A stretch of DNA of 64,000 nt from ZAX-1 sp046533095 (GCA_046533095.1 JAJQRA010000014.1:93932-157931); one strand, 5' to 3'; shown: positions 51,330 to 60,550, counted from the first letter of the stretch. Notes: generated by a model from the sequence alone, not told the origin. A program made the numbers and translations.

Positions 51330-52586
51330 TTACCCGAACAAATCGGCTGATGCCAAAGATATTTCACTTAAATCATTTTCACTGGCATTTAGTCGCTGCT
51401 TGTTAAAATGCGAATAGATATTCAGCGTGGTCTGCGTATCCGTATGTCCAAGCCAATACTGCAATTTCTTGATATCCCATCCTTTGTTAATCAGCATTGA
51501 GGCGCAGCTGTGCCTAAGTTTATGCAGGGTTATTTCGGGTCTGCCAAATGCCCTCATAGCCTTTCCAAATAGCTTGGAGATATAGTCCGGGTCGTACAAC
51601 GTGCCATCTTCCCATGTGAATATGTAGCCGTCCTTGTCCTTATATGTGCTTTGGAAAAATAACTTGTTGCTTTCCTGCTCGGCTTTTACTTGGTTCAGGC
51701 ACTTTTCTGCGGTATCGAAAAGATTCAGCATACGTTTCCCCGCCTGCGTCTTCGTGGAATCTGAAGAAGTTACCGTCCGGCACCTTACCATAGTATGCCT
51801 GATATCAACCGTCTTTTTGCTGAAGTCTATGGCAGGCCACTTTAACTCGAGTATTTCAGAACGCCTAAGCCCGTAATATGCCCCCATAAAGACAATGGGT
51901 AGCAGCCGTTTGTAATGCTCGTGCCCTGACAGGAAATGCAGTAATTCGGAAATCTCATCTTCCGTAAGGAATAGCAGATCTTCATCATAATCCCTATTCT
52001 TCCGACCTTGCACGGCAACTCCGAATGTAGGGTTGGATTTGATATAGCCGTCTACCATAGCTTGGTTAAACATAGCTTGGTTAAACATAGCGTAAAGGAT
52101 GCTTTTATAATTCCTTACTGTACGGACAGACAAGGATTCCTTTGCCCCGGTTTTCTGGTTTCTCTTGCCATTTTTCAATGCCTCCTTAAGGAAACAATCA
52201 ACCATCCGTGGAGTGACATCAACTAGCTTAGGATTGGGCTTTGCAAAAAACTTCTTGATGGAGCTTGCCCGATATGTATAGCCCTCGAAGGTTATTGGCT
52301 TTAAAGCCGTCCTTTTGTCCGAAAGCCAGGAATCCAGATAATCGCAGAGGCTTATATCCAAATTAATGGAAAAATCGTACTCTTGTGGAAGCTCTTCTAA
52401 ATGTGAATTGCCCTCAGCGATCTGCTTCATTGCGGCTTCGGCTTTTCGTTTATTGTTTTTGGTTTCCAGACCGGTGCTGATATCCTTGTTTTTCCATTTA
52501 AAGGATATAGGGTCTTTGTACTTTAGCCTTACATAAAAATATTCTTTGCCTGACGTTGTTGCTTTTGTAAGTAATGAGCTTGTCAT
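51330..52586 (-). CDS. int: Tyrosine recombinase (integrase)
   Basis: A 418-residue phage/Tn916-type integrase. An N-terminal arm-binding domain (KEYFYVRLKYKDPISFKWKN) and SAM-like core-binding domain precede the catalytic half: first arginine in GAYYGLRRSEILELKW, HKLRHSCASMLI for the H-x-x-R box, and WLGHTDTQTTLNIYSHF for the last histidine and the tyrosine nucleophile. The start at 52586 has AAAGGAG upstream on its strand. Around residue 175 the motif AMFNQ is doubled (AMFNQAMFNQAM) by a 15-bp duplication. It adjoins the tRNA as expected for its target. Confidence 0.95.
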   Translation of the reverse strand: MTSSLLTKATTSGKEYFYVRLKYKDPISFKWKNKDISTGLETKNNKRKAEAAMKQIAEGNSHLEELPQEYDFSINLDISLCDYLDSWLSDKRTALKPITFEGYTYRASSIKKFFAKPNPKLVDVTPRMVDCFLKEALKNGKRNQKTGAKESLSVRTVRNYKSILYAMFNQAMFNQAMVDGYIKSNPTFGVAVQGRKNRDYDEDLLFLTEDEISELLHFLSGHEHYKRLLPIVFMGAYYGLRRSEILELKWPAIDFSKKTVDIRHTMVRCRTVTSSDSTKTQAGKRMLNLFDTAEKCLNQVKAEQESNKLFFQSTYKDKDGYIFTWEDGTLYDPDYISKLFGKAMRAFGRPEITLHKLRHSCASMLINKGWDIKKLQYWLGHTDTQTTLNIYSHFNKQRLNASENDLSEISLASADLFG

Positions 52587-52666
52587 TTTTTCACTCCTTT
52601 CTGACAAGCACGATATAGCCCTTAAAGAGATTATATCATGCTTTTCAGAAAATTTAAATTATTTGT

Positions 52667-52852
52667 TTATGAAGTTTTTTTAGCGACAGCCAAGTAATCA
52701 ACTATAGCCTGTTTGGAAACCCTATAAAGGCGGCCAATGCGCCGGCTGGGGATTATTCCTTCTTGCAATAGACCGTATACCGTCTTTTTTTCAATCCTTA
52801 AAATCTCACATATATCTTGGACGTTGAGTACATCCGGATAGTTTTCGATCAT
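52667..52852 (-). CDS. xis: Excisionase-like helix-turn-helix protein
   Basis: A 61-residue protein of the MerR-like excisionase family. LNVQDICEILRIEKKTVYGL and IPSRRIGRLYRVSKQAI are the usual HTH_17 pattern. It lies just upstream of the integrase on the same strand, and probably bends DNA to favour excision. Start follows AAAGGAGAT. Confidence 0.87.
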   Translation of the reverse strand: MIENYPDVLNVQDICEILRIEKKTVYGLLQEGIIPSRRIGRLYRVSKQAIVDYLAVAKKTS

Positions 52853-52864
52853 AAAATATCTCCT

Positions 52865-53608
52865 TTATCGCTTGCGCCCATGGTGGCGTTGCTTCTGTCT
52901 TTCGCGTTCCCTATTTCGCTCCCTAATATCGCGGTTCTGGTTACCCCGGTCAGTGTGTATGCCGCGCTGTTCAAGAGCTGCTGTTCTATGACCAAGGTGT
53001 ATGGTAGGTTCACGGTTGAGCCCTTGCATTTTATAGCTTTCATGGCTGACTCTCACATCTAATCTTTTTCTCTCAAATATTCTATTTTGTGCGTCTGCCC
53101 ACAGTTTACGCCATAGACTAACATTTTCTTTCCTGTCCCAATCCCTGTCTTTTTTACTGCTAAATCCCTCAGGACCGACTGGCCGTGTGGTCAACAAGAT
53201 ATGGGCATGGGGATTTTCAATATTATAATGACAGTGATGAAACGCCACATCTGCACACATGCCAAGATCTATAAAATAACTGAGGTAATTCCGCACCAAT
53301 TCTTTGTGCTCTTCAAATGTACATTCATTTGGAAGTGCGATTTCTATCTCTCTTGCAGTTCTTGAATCAATGCGCTTTTCGGCTGCATCCACTGCACTCC
53401 ATAGGGTTTGTCTGTCATAATACCTATGTGGCGCATTAGGAGGTAATAAAATTTCGGTATAGACTATGCCCGTTTTTTTGGTATAGTCATGTACTAATCC
53501 ATAATAGGCATCATACAATCGTTCTCCACTCCGATAAGCAGCAGAGGCCACAACAGATTGCCCCTGTTTTCTGCTTATATATTTAACAGATAAATGATAT
53601 AGCTTCAT
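52865..53608 (-). CDS. MobA/MobL-family relaxase, short form
   Basis: A 247-residue relaxase. AMKLYHLSVKYISRKQGQS and ASAAYRSGERLYD form motif I, and ENPHAHILLTTRPVG is the HxH metal motif of the MobQ class. It would nick at oriT and carry the strand. The start at 53608 has GAAAGGA upstream; an earlier in-frame start adds 22 residues with no site. Typical MobA proteins are much longer, with primase or helicase-like tails; here the protein ends in a basic stretch (RERERQKQRHHGRKR) shortly after the catalytic domain. Confidence 0.88.
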   Translation of the reverse strand: MKLYHLSVKYISRKQGQSVVASAAYRSGERLYDAYYGLVHDYTKKTGIVYTEILLPPNAPHRYYDRQTLWSAVDAAEKRIDSRTAREIEIALPNECTFEEHKELVRNYLSYFIDLGMCADVAFHHCHYNIENPHAHILLTTRPVGPEGFSSKKDRDWDRKENVSLWRKLWADAQNRIFERKRLDVRVSHESYKMQGLNREPTIHLGHRTAALEQRGIHTDRGNQNRDIRERNRERERQKQRHHGRKR

Positions 53609-53887
53609 AGCAAAATCCTTTCTTATGATTAATCTATCGTTCCCGACGAAAATCCTTACAGCATCGCTGAGCATTGGAAAACAAGCATCTTTAGTTAACT
53701 TTGTAGTAAGAATTAGTTCTAGCTACATTTGAGATAAATCCAGTAAAAACAATGTAGTAAAAAAGCTTCGGGAACTATAGCTAATTTAATTTTAACTGTA
53801 AAAATATTATATTTTACAGGCAACATGCCTTAATGTATTTATGCTAGCAGTGACAATTTAATAATTTGGAAGAATAGTGGAATGCCA
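53609..53887. other. Gap upstream of the relaxase, oriT candidate region
   Basis: A 279-base noncoding A+T-rich stretch between relaxase and accessory protein genes. It contains a near-palindrome at 53796-53819. Mobilization origins usually lie in such a position, but no known nick sequence was recognised. Confidence 0.45.
53796..53819. repeat. Near-perfect 24-bp palindrome
   Basis: CTGTAAAA and TTTTACAG form 8-base arms around ATATTATA. Possible roles are oriT hairpin or operator of the accessory protein. Confidence 0.6.
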
Positions 53888-54196
53888 CTATTCTTGCTGA
53901 TGCTCTGTGGATTCTTTCTTGCCAAGTTCCGATACATACGATTTGTCAGCAGCCAACATAGATAAGAAATTTGCAAGTGGTAGAAATTCAAAATCATTCT
54001 CGGCCCTGGTTTGGCGCGGCTGAAAATGCAAAACTTCCGGGAAATATTTTGAAACCATTTCACCAAGAATTATCTTACGTCGTGTGTCAATGGCATCTGC
54101 TGTCTTTCTGTCCTTGATGTTCTGCGCCCTTTGCTGACGTTTTAACTGTTTTAATTCTTCTCTTTCTTTGGAAATCTGCTCATTGATGGTTAGCAT
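53888..54196 (-). CDS. Mobilization accessory-like small protein
   Basis: A 102-residue protein. The N-terminal 35 residues are a charged coiled coil (ISKEREELKQLKRQQRAQNI) followed by RRKIILGEMVSKYFPEVLHF, a layout like DUF3847 or MobC-type proteins encoded beside relaxases. It may help load the relaxase at oriT. Start follows GAGGAGAAATT. The family assignment is tentative. Confidence 0.6.
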   Translation of the reverse strand: MLTINEQISKEREELKQLKRQQRAQNIKDRKTADAIDTRRKIILGEMVSKYFPEVLHFQPRQTRAENDFEFLPLANFLSMLAADKSYVSELGKKESTEHQQE

Positions 54197-54222
54197 AATA
54201 ATTTCTCCTCTTCGTTATTAAT

Positions 54223-55902
54223 TTATCTAGTATCTTTCGTATAGGAATTTATATCATATGCTAAAAGTCGCATACGCTTCTGAAAATACGGCACTTTATC
54301 AACCCGACAAAAGCCTTCAGGGGTTTGTAATAAAATATCTGTGAGTGCGTGTAATGTATTGGGAAAAATGAGGGGTTCGCGGGATTCACCAATTTGCTGG
54401 CTATATGTTATTTCACCCGTAGCGGGGATATAATTTCTGCTGACACTATGGGTCTCTACCGTGATATCGCCGAATAAATCACTTACGTTTTTTTCGTTTT
54501 CAGCATCCGATATGCCCAGAAAGCTTTTGTATTGGCAGCAATCCATTATCGTTTTTCGCCCATTTGTGCCATACAAATGATCAAGTTGCGAGATACTTTG
54601 CAAAAATAAAGCAAATGTCACCCCACGGCTGCGGAGTGTTGCCAGTCCACTTTCTATTGCATTAACTTTGCCTAGGCGAGCGAACTCATCTAACATAACC
54701 AGTATGGGTGGCAAATCCTGATCTGCCCTGTAGGTTTTTTCTGTCCGCTGTTCCAGTGCTTTGACCATTTGATTTAGCATCAGTCGTGTCATGGGAGTCC
54801 ATTGTTCGAGTTTGTTTTCTGGTATCTGTAAAATGATGTCATACGGAGCATCCGCATCATTTAAATAGTTCCAATCAATGACATCGCATTTACTCTCACT
54901 GCAAAGAGCAGATTTAATCAGTGGATCGGTGGCGAAAACTATTAGATCAGTTATATCCAAGCCAATGTTAGACACAATTTCAGGTTCTACATCTTTCAGT
55001 TTATTTATATACATCTTTGCAACCTCATTTTTGCTTTCCTTAATCATAGTTATTAACTCATAAACTGATGTAAGTTGAATGGCAGTCATAGTCTCGCAAA
55101 ATGTCTCTCCTAGATCGAAGTAATATAAAATGGCAGCCGTCAAGAATGCTTGGCTAGATTTTACCCACACTGGCTCTCTGGTTTCTGGTGGCATAGGAAG
55201 TATTGAAAGAGCCAATGCTACGGCATTGCTGACTAAATTCTCATCGCCGCCAAAGCGTAGGAATGCAAACGGGTCATAACCACAAGCATCTTTCTGAAAT
55301 GGGTTAAACACTTTGACACGTTTGCCTGTATGCCTATTCTGCTGCTCCCAGTGTTTTAGTAAATTTCCTTTCACATCAACTGCAATGATCACTCCAGACC
55401 AAGTTCGTAAAGTCGGAATGACTAAAGCCGACGTTTTGCCACTTCCAGGTCCACCTATGACTGCAATATGACCATCATGCTCCATTGGTTTTCCCACGTA
55501 ATGCTTTGTGCTGACTTTTTCTCGCATACCGAAAAAAAATCCTCCGTCTTGGTGCGAAACAAGCAGCATATAGTCAGGTATTTTTTTCCCGTCACGCTCC
55601 GAAGACTGATCAATTATCATCGGAGGACGGCATGTAAGTACGTTACTGTATGATGTGTGGAGTGATTCAAGATACCATTCCTGCAATTTCAATTCTTTTT
55701 TTATTCGCTTATATTTTTTTTGCTTTCTTTTTTGCTTTTTCAATTTTTTCTTTGCAGACGTTTTGCTATCTTTCTTTTTAAAATTGCTGGATGATACGGC
55801 AGGAACGTTTGATAATAAATTCTCGTCACCGCCAACATCTTGAATCGTATATTCAGCATCTATATATTTGTCATCATCAAAGCTATTGTTATGGTTTTTC
55901 AT
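54223..55902 (-). CDS. VirD4/TraG-like coupling protein
   Basis: A 559-residue ATPase. Walker A is in AVIGGPGSGKTSALVIPTLR, followed by GVIIAVDVKGNLLKHWEQQ; Walker B is in PPILVMLDEFARLGKVNAIE, and GVTFALFLQSISQLDHLYG is the sensor segment of TraG proteins. The first 100 residues are very basic (KKKLKKQKRKQKKYKRIKK) and no membrane helices are visible, unlike typical VirD4 proteins. Start at 55902 follows AAAGGAGA. It should connect the relaxase-DNA complex to a mating pore, likely borrowed from a helper element. Confidence 0.9.
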   Translation of the reverse strand: MKNHNNSFDDDKYIDAEYTIQDVGGDENLLSNVPAVSSSNFKKKDSKTSAKKKLKKQKRKQKKYKRIKKELKLQEWYLESLHTSYSNVLTCRPPMIIDQSSERDGKKIPDYMLLVSHQDGGFFFGMREKVSTKHYVGKPMEHDGHIAVIGGPGSGKTSALVIPTLRTWSGVIIAVDVKGNLLKHWEQQNRHTGKRVKVFNPFQKDACGYDPFAFLRFGGDENLVSNAVALALSILPMPPETREPVWVKSSQAFLTAAILYYFDLGETFCETMTAIQLTSVYELITMIKESKNEVAKMYINKLKDVEPEIVSNIGLDITDLIVFATDPLIKSALCSESKCDVIDWNYLNDADAPYDIILQIPENKLEQWTPMTRLMLNQMVKALEQRTEKTYRADQDLPPILVMLDEFARLGKVNAIESGLATLRSRGVTFALFLQSISQLDHLYGTNGRKTIMDCCQYKSFLGISDAENEKNVSDLFGDITVETHSVSRNYIPATGEITYSQQIGESREPLIFPNTLHALTDILLQTPEGFCRVDKVPYFQKRMRLLAYDINSYTKDTR

Positions 55903-56374
55903 TTTTGGTTCTCCTTTCATAATTGATAAAACTTTATTCTAAGTAAGTCACTGTTCTCTAGAAATCCATTCGTTTCCGAATGAGCTTCTTTTTCTAAAAA
56001 TAATTAAAACTTAAACATAAAATCCTTCCTTTCTTTGCTAAAGAGGCATCACGTTATGAAAACGGATTATCTCATCCTCTTGTTCCTCACAATAAATTAC
56101 CTGCATATACACCTTTAAATTTAGTATGGTAATTTTAATTTTATTTTGCGAGGATCTTTACATTTAAAATTTTTACAATACATGGTGTAATACTACGGCT
56201 TCTTTTTTTTATCCATTTTTTCCTCCTACCCATTTTTCCTAATGTATAAGCTGAAGTGCTTATGTATTTCCCATTCTATCAGGTATGGGCTAATGCTTCT
56301 ATTGAGAATAATACGAATTTTGAAAAAAATGCAAATTTTGAAATGAAACTGTTTAGGCGGTATTTTTAGATGTA
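55903..56374. other. Noncoding stretch upstream of the coupling gene
   Basis: About 470 A+T-rich bases with no credible open frame. It should hold the minus-strand promoter of the coupling protein and mobilization genes, but I could not identify one with confidence. Confidence 0.5.
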
Positions 56375-56411
56375 AAAAAATGTAGCCCGGTGCCACCGGA
56401 CTACATTTTTT
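56375..56411. terminator. Strong bidirectional terminator
   Basis: AAAAAATGTAG and CTACATTTTTT flank CCCGGT-GCC-ACCGG. The stem is long and has A/T runs on both sides, so it ends the cargo gene on the minus strand and can block read-through in the other direction. Confidence 0.92.
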
Positions 56412-56415
56412 ATAC

Positions 56416-57852
56416 TTAATTGTTTTTGCTGGGATTTACCCATTCAACAGGAGTTCTTTTATCAGATTTCCAAAACAGAGCATTGTTTATGGTTTCTGCA
56501 TTTTTAATACGTGTTTTAAAATAATGTGTAGTTGTACCTTCGATTTCAAACCACTTTTTCTTTGGTTCATGATAAGATAAAATATCGTAATGTTTGTGAA
56601 TGAAAGTAGAAATATCATCGTAGTCATTGGAAATAAATTTGTAATGGTAATTGAATAATTCATATGTTTTTGCCCTAATAAGATATAGCGGATAGTAGTA
56701 GTCAAAAAAATTAAGAGATATTTTATTACTATCTTCATATATTATATTCTCTAATCGTTGCTGCCACAAGTCTTCAATTAATAGAAGCGGTTTATAATAT
56801 TTATTTTTTGTGTAAACACACAAACTATTATTATAAATACAGGGGCAAGCTACAATAGGATGGAATCTTTTTACCGAAAAAAATTCTTTATCAATACTAG
56901 GAAAATTTTTGCTTTCCATTCTTACAGCAAGTTTATAAATGAAATCTAATCTTTTATAAATTTCTAAATCATAAAAACCCATGGATTTATAAAAATAGTC
57001 ATAATCTGTATAGTTATCTTTTGGTATAAATGTTTGAACAAAACTATCATAATTACAAAAATTTCTTATGAAGTCATTATAAAGATAATTACTATCTCTC
57101 TCAAACTTTCGTTTATATTGCCTATATGTAATCAATCTATGGTCGGCATTGTAATAGATATAATCCCAATCATGTTTAGACTTTCTCTGTTCTGATTGAT
57201 AATAGACAGGCTTAGATTTATCAACAGTATTACGGGAATCGAGATCTTCAAGATATTGGTCAGGATTAACGCCAAGTTTTGTTAGATCTGCCCGTTGTGA
57301 ATCATTGTTATAAATGTTAGCGGTACGTTTGATTTGTTCTACCATCATTTTATGGGCGGCATTTTTTGCCTTTGCTAAGTTATCGCCTGATAAATCTTTT
57401 GATGTATCCCATTCGTAATTGATATATTTGTTACAATATTTATTGAGTGTTATTCGTGGCAATTCGATGAGATATTTATCATATAGAATATCAAAAACTA
57501 ATTGAAATACTAAATTGTCATCAATTGGAGGAAATGAAGGAAATTCAAATCTCATTTCCATAGATGCGGTATTAATTAAACTATTATCAGATTCACTTCT
57601 GATATGTATTTTAGTATTACAAATGCTAGTGTGTACAGATATAATGAGATGGGCTAATGCTTTTTGTAAATCACTAATGGATTTAATTTCAATTTTTTCT
57701 TTTTCGCCGCCAACTGTTATGATATGCTCTTTTGAAACAATAAGGTTTTTCTCTAGTTGACTATAGTCACTAATAATGGGTTCACCATTTATTAGTACAA
57801 GGTCAAAAAAATTTCCGTTTTCATCTTTAATGCAGTCATAGATGTTATTCAT
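56416..57852 (-). CDS. Unknown A+T-rich cargo gene
   Basis: A 478-residue protein with no family that I recognise. It is rich in N, Y, K and I, and the DNA is clearly more A+T-rich than its neighbours. No signal peptide, membrane helix, P-loop or nuclease motif is evident. The N-terminal 130 residues (FDLVLINGEPIISDYSQLEK and FEFPSFPPIDDNLVFQLVFD) seem to form one domain, and the tyrosine-rich middle (YNADHRLITYRQYKRKFERD) another. It has its own ribosome site (GGAGG) and ends at the strong terminator, so it is a separate transcription unit. Isolated cargo genes of this sort are sometimes defence or toxin genes, but that is speculation. Confidence 0.65.
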   Translation of the reverse strand: MNNIYDCIKDENGNFFDLVLINGEPIISDYSQLEKNLIVSKEHIITVGGEKEKIEIKSISDLQKALAHLIISVHTSICNTKIHIRSESDNSLINTASMEMRFEFPSFPPIDDNLVFQLVFDILYDKYLIELPRITLNKYCNKYINYEWDTSKDLSGDNLAKAKNAAHKMMVEQIKRTANIYNNDSQRADLTKLGVNPDQYLEDLDSRNTVDKSKPVYYQSEQRKSKHDWDYIYYNADHRLITYRQYKRKFERDSNYLYNDFIRNFCNYDSFVQTFIPKDNYTDYDYFYKSMGFYDLEIYKRLDFIYKLAVRMESKNFPSIDKEFFSVKRFHPIVACPCIYNNSLCVYTKNKYYKPLLLIEDLWQQRLENIIYEDSNKISLNFFDYYYPLYLIRAKTYELFNYHYKFISNDYDDISTFIHKHYDILSYHEPKKKWFEIEGTTTHYFKTRIKNAETINNALFWKSDKRTPVEWVNPSKNN

Positions 57853-57888
57853 TTGTAAATTCCTCCTTTTGCGTAGATATTATCAATT

Positions 57889-57968
57889 AGACACTAGATA
57901 TTCAACCTTTCGTATTCCGCTAATAATCAGCAGTTCAGGAGCTTGGATTTTTCTACTGTCTAGTGTCT
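57889..57968. repeat. 10-bp inverted repeat flanking the gap after parB
   Basis: AGACACTAGA at 57889-57898 and TCTAGTGTCT at 57959-57968 are perfect inverted copies 60 bases apart. They lie between the ParB-like gene and the cargo gene and almost fill that gap. Confidence 0.75.
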
Positions 57969-57972
57969 GGCC

Positions 57973-59073
57973 TTATATTTCACCGCTACCATCAGCGGAT
58001 AATGCATCCTGTATTTCTTCTGTGGTCAAATCATGCTCCTGCCCTTTGCTCTTTTTGTAAAGGACAGAAGCTACTTTGAGTTTGATTTTCATTTCAGCGT
58101 TATCTTCCAGTAAGTTGACAACTGCCGTAATCTCTTCTGGCTTAAGCTGTGAAAACCGGTAGGCAGCCGAAAAAGAAATGCGTTTTTCATCCATCATTTG
58201 ACAAAGCGTTGTAATTGTATTTTCATCTAGTTTCGCAAGGCTTCTGTATCTTTCAAAGGCTGTAGGTGAAATGCCAAGCTGTTTAGCCATTTTATCTCGT
58301 GCCTTGAGACGTTTGGATTTACCTGTTGACTTGTGTCCAATTTGGACACAGGTTTCGTTTTCTGCCAAATCGTTTCTTCTCCCCTGTTGAGAATTCGCTT
58401 GAATATACTTGTGGTATCTTTTAATTACCAGTATTTGCTGTAAGTACGTCCAGTCGGAGAATGACTGCTGATTCAGATTGCTCTCGATAGCAAGCTGTTC
58501 AGCGTCTTCATCAAATAAATCTTTTTTAATGATTGCGCTTATCTTACTATAATCAAGCTGTTTCATGGCTTCAACACGGTTATGCCCCATGAGGGTCTTG
58601 AAATACCCATTCCGTTCCGGAATCGAACGGACGACGATTGGCTGTAGCAAACCGTTATTTTTAATACTGTCTATAAGCTGTTCGAGTCGGTTGCCTTCGT
58701 ATGTCTGGAACAGATGATTTTTATAAGGTATAAGTTTATCAAGTTCAATTTCGGTTACTTCAGTGGCGGCATTCTGCGCTACCGTACTTTCCTTGCTATT
58801 TTGGTTTCTTCTAACCGGCGTTAATATGCCATCTTCAATGGCGGCATTCTGCGCCACCGTACTTTTCCTACTATTTTGGTTTCTTCTAACCGGCGTTAAT
58901 ATGCCATCTTCAATGGCGGCATTCTGCGCCACCGTACTTTTCCTACTATTTTGGTTTCTTCTAACCGGCGTTAATATGCCATCTTCAATGGCGGCATTCT
59001 GCGCTACCGTACTTTCCTTGCTATTTTGGTTTCTTCTAACCGGCGTTAATATGCCATCTATGTTTCCTCCCAT
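57973..59073 (-). CDS. ParB-like DNA-binding protein with N-terminal tandem repeats
   Basis: A 366-residue ParB/RepB/Spo0J-family protein. The first about 105 residues are four 25-residue repeats (GILTPVRRNQNSKESTVAQN pattern). The ParB core follows: IELDKLIPYKNHLFQTYEGN, LIDSIKNNGLLQPIVVR, then the GHNRVEAMKQL nucleotide-binding box and a helix-turn-helix region at KMAKQLGISPTAFERYRSL. No ParA partner is nearby. It may stabilise the element or regulate it. Start at 59073 follows AAAAGGAG. Antisense to the repeats there is a hydrophobic frame that is only a mirror effect. Confidence 0.87.
   Translation of the reverse strand: MGGNIDGILTPVRRNQNSKESTVAQNAAIEDGILTPVRRNQNSRKSTVAQNAAIEDGILTPVRRNQNSRKSTVAQNAAIEDGILTPVRRNQNSKESTVAQNAATEVTEIELDKLIPYKNHLFQTYEGNRLEQLIDSIKNNGLLQPIVVRSIPERNGYFKTLMGHNRVEAMKQLDYSKISAIIKKDLFDEDAEQLAIESNLNQQSFSDWTYLQQILVIKRYHKYIQANSQQGRRNDLAENETCVQIGHKSTGKSKRLKARDKMAKQLGISPTAFERYRSLAKLDENTITTLCQMMDEKRISFSAAYRFSQLKPEEITAVVNLLEDNAEMKIKLKVASVLYKKSKGQEHDLTTEEIQDALSADGSGEI
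58757..59058 (-). repeat. Four 75-bp tandem repeats in the ParB-like gene
   Basis: The unit includes GGCGGCATTCTGCGCCACCG and TTCTTCTAACCGGCGTTAAT on the plus strand. The two inner copies are essentially identical, and the outer two share the variants GCTACC and TTGC, so they arose by recent duplication. Confidence 0.93.
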
Positions 59074-59808
59074 ATGTATACTCCTTTTTTGATATTATAA
59101 AACATTTTTTTGAGAAGGAAATCCTCACAAAGATTCCTCGTTTTCAAGCACGTCTGTGAACCGATTCTGCCAAGCGTTAATACCGATTCGATGATACTGG
59201 GGCTTATAGAATGGTTGCCGCTGCTTTGTTTTTGTTCACAATCATTATAGCAGGCCCAAATAAAGGCATGCCCTTCTTTTAAATAGCATTTTACCATAGC
59301 GCAGTCTTTTCGGCAATCAATACCTCAAAAATTCAACCCCCATCTATGGGCTTGAGTTTTTTTCTTATCATTCTCGATGGTAAACGCACAAGACGATGTA
59401 AAAAACCTGCTGTAGAAAAATAGTTAAGCCCTAATAAAATGCAGACGTTTCATATCAGCCTGTTATTCCATGAAAATTCAAGCAGTTTTTGTGGTATTTT
59501 CCGTATCCGTATATCCCCACATTCTAATTATATATTCTATTTACGTAGTGCTATATAAAAAACAACGAGCAAAAAGCAAAGGAGGAAAATTATGTCGGCA
59601 AATATTGATATGCCATAACTTCGGCATCCCTAAAAACAGCACGATAACCAGCCGGTGAAACTACGGCAATCAACTCGATTTTCAATTGCATACTATTACA
59701 ATGAGGAGAAGTATTTAATCCCGACAGATGGCAGGGCGCTCCGCTTTGCCGTCTTTTTATTTGCCAAAACACAGGGATCACAGCACAAGAAAGGAGAGGT
59801 TTGAAGCT
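59074..59808. other. Divergent control region of the element
   Basis: About 735 bases between the left (minus) and right (plus) arms. No convincing gene is seen. There is a weak hairpin with T-run at 59324-59363 (CTCAA..CCC with GGG..TTGAG), an AAAGGAGGA site at 59578 leading only into a short frame of eight codons, and a fragment at about 59686-59800 that reads EEKYLIPTDGRALRFAVFLF without a start, perhaps a gene remnant. Confidence 0.5.
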
Positions 59809-60513
59809 ATGATGGACTATGAACTATCCAAGGACAGCATCGTCATGGTACTGATGAATACGGGGCAGAACAAAATGGCACTAGGGGACATGCCGCACCG
59901 CCCCTTCCATGACCTGTCTATCAGCTACCGCCTGGTCGTTGAAAAAGGGCCTAACCGCATTGCCAGCACGATCATTAGCTGGGAGCTTGCAAACAGCATG
60001 GGCATGAAGGAGGAGGAGCTTTACGAAGTGGCAGTAGAAAATACCCGCCGCATATTCCCTCCAACTGTCCACTCCATGTTGGAAGCTATAATGGGCATGA
60101 TGGAAAACGGTGAGCAGTCGGAAGAACTAGAAGAAATACGAAGGAACGAAACACCCATCGAGCAGAGGATGTACGTGATTTCCAATGAAAGCAGGCTCCA
60201 TGGTGCAGCCAGTATGCTCTACGAGGAAGAACTCCACAAACTGGCAGAAAAATTGGAAAGCAGCCTTTATATTATGCCGTCAAGCATCCATGAGGTAATT
60301 GCCATATCCGCCAATATTGGAAGGGTGGATATACTTACAAAAATGGTAAAGGAAGTCAATGCAAGCCAAGTAGCGTTCGAGGAACAGCTGTCAAATCAAG
60401 TATATCTCTACAATAAGGATTTAAGGACACTCTCCCCGGCAATGGAAGACGCTGCATCGGATCATGCATGGCCAATTGGCCGTTTGCAAAGCAAGCCTAC
60501 AAAACAAGGATAA
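59809..60513 (+). CDS. DUF5688 family protein
   Basis: A 234-residue protein. The second half reads RMYVISNESRLHGAASMLY, EELHKLAEKLESSLYIMPSS and IHEVIAISA, the recognisable DUF5688 pattern found in conjugative elements of gut Clostridia. Function is unknown. Start is ATG 59809 or 59812 behind AAAGGAGAGG; the longer reading from 59728 lacks a site. It opens the right-arm operon. Confidence 0.82.
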   Translation: MMDYELSKDSIVMVLMNTGQNKMALGDMPHRPFHDLSISYRLVVEKGPNRIASTIISWELANSMGMKEEELYEVAVENTRRIFPPTVHSMLEAIMGMMENGEQSEELEEIRRNETPIEQRMYVISNESRLHGAASMLYEEELHKLAEKLESSLYIMPSSIHEVIAISANIGRVDILTKMVKEVNASQVAFEEQLSNQVYLYNKDLRTLSPAMEDAASDHAWPIGRLQSKPTKQG

Positions 60514-60550
60514 CACCACAGACAAAACTTAAAAAATGGAGGAAAAACAA

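Noticed and set aside
58763..59092. Plus-strand 109-residue hydrophobic repeat protein.
   Set aside because: It is the antisense reading of the ParB-like repeats and has no ribosome site.
59058..59297. Minus-strand 79-residue frame upstream of the ParB-like gene.
   Set aside because: No ribosome site, no recognisable family, and it runs through the ribosome site of the ParB-like gene; probably noncoding.
59592..59618. Tiny frame of eight codons behind a strong AAAGGAGGA site.
   Set aside because: Too short to call a gene; it may be a leader peptide or a truncated remnant.
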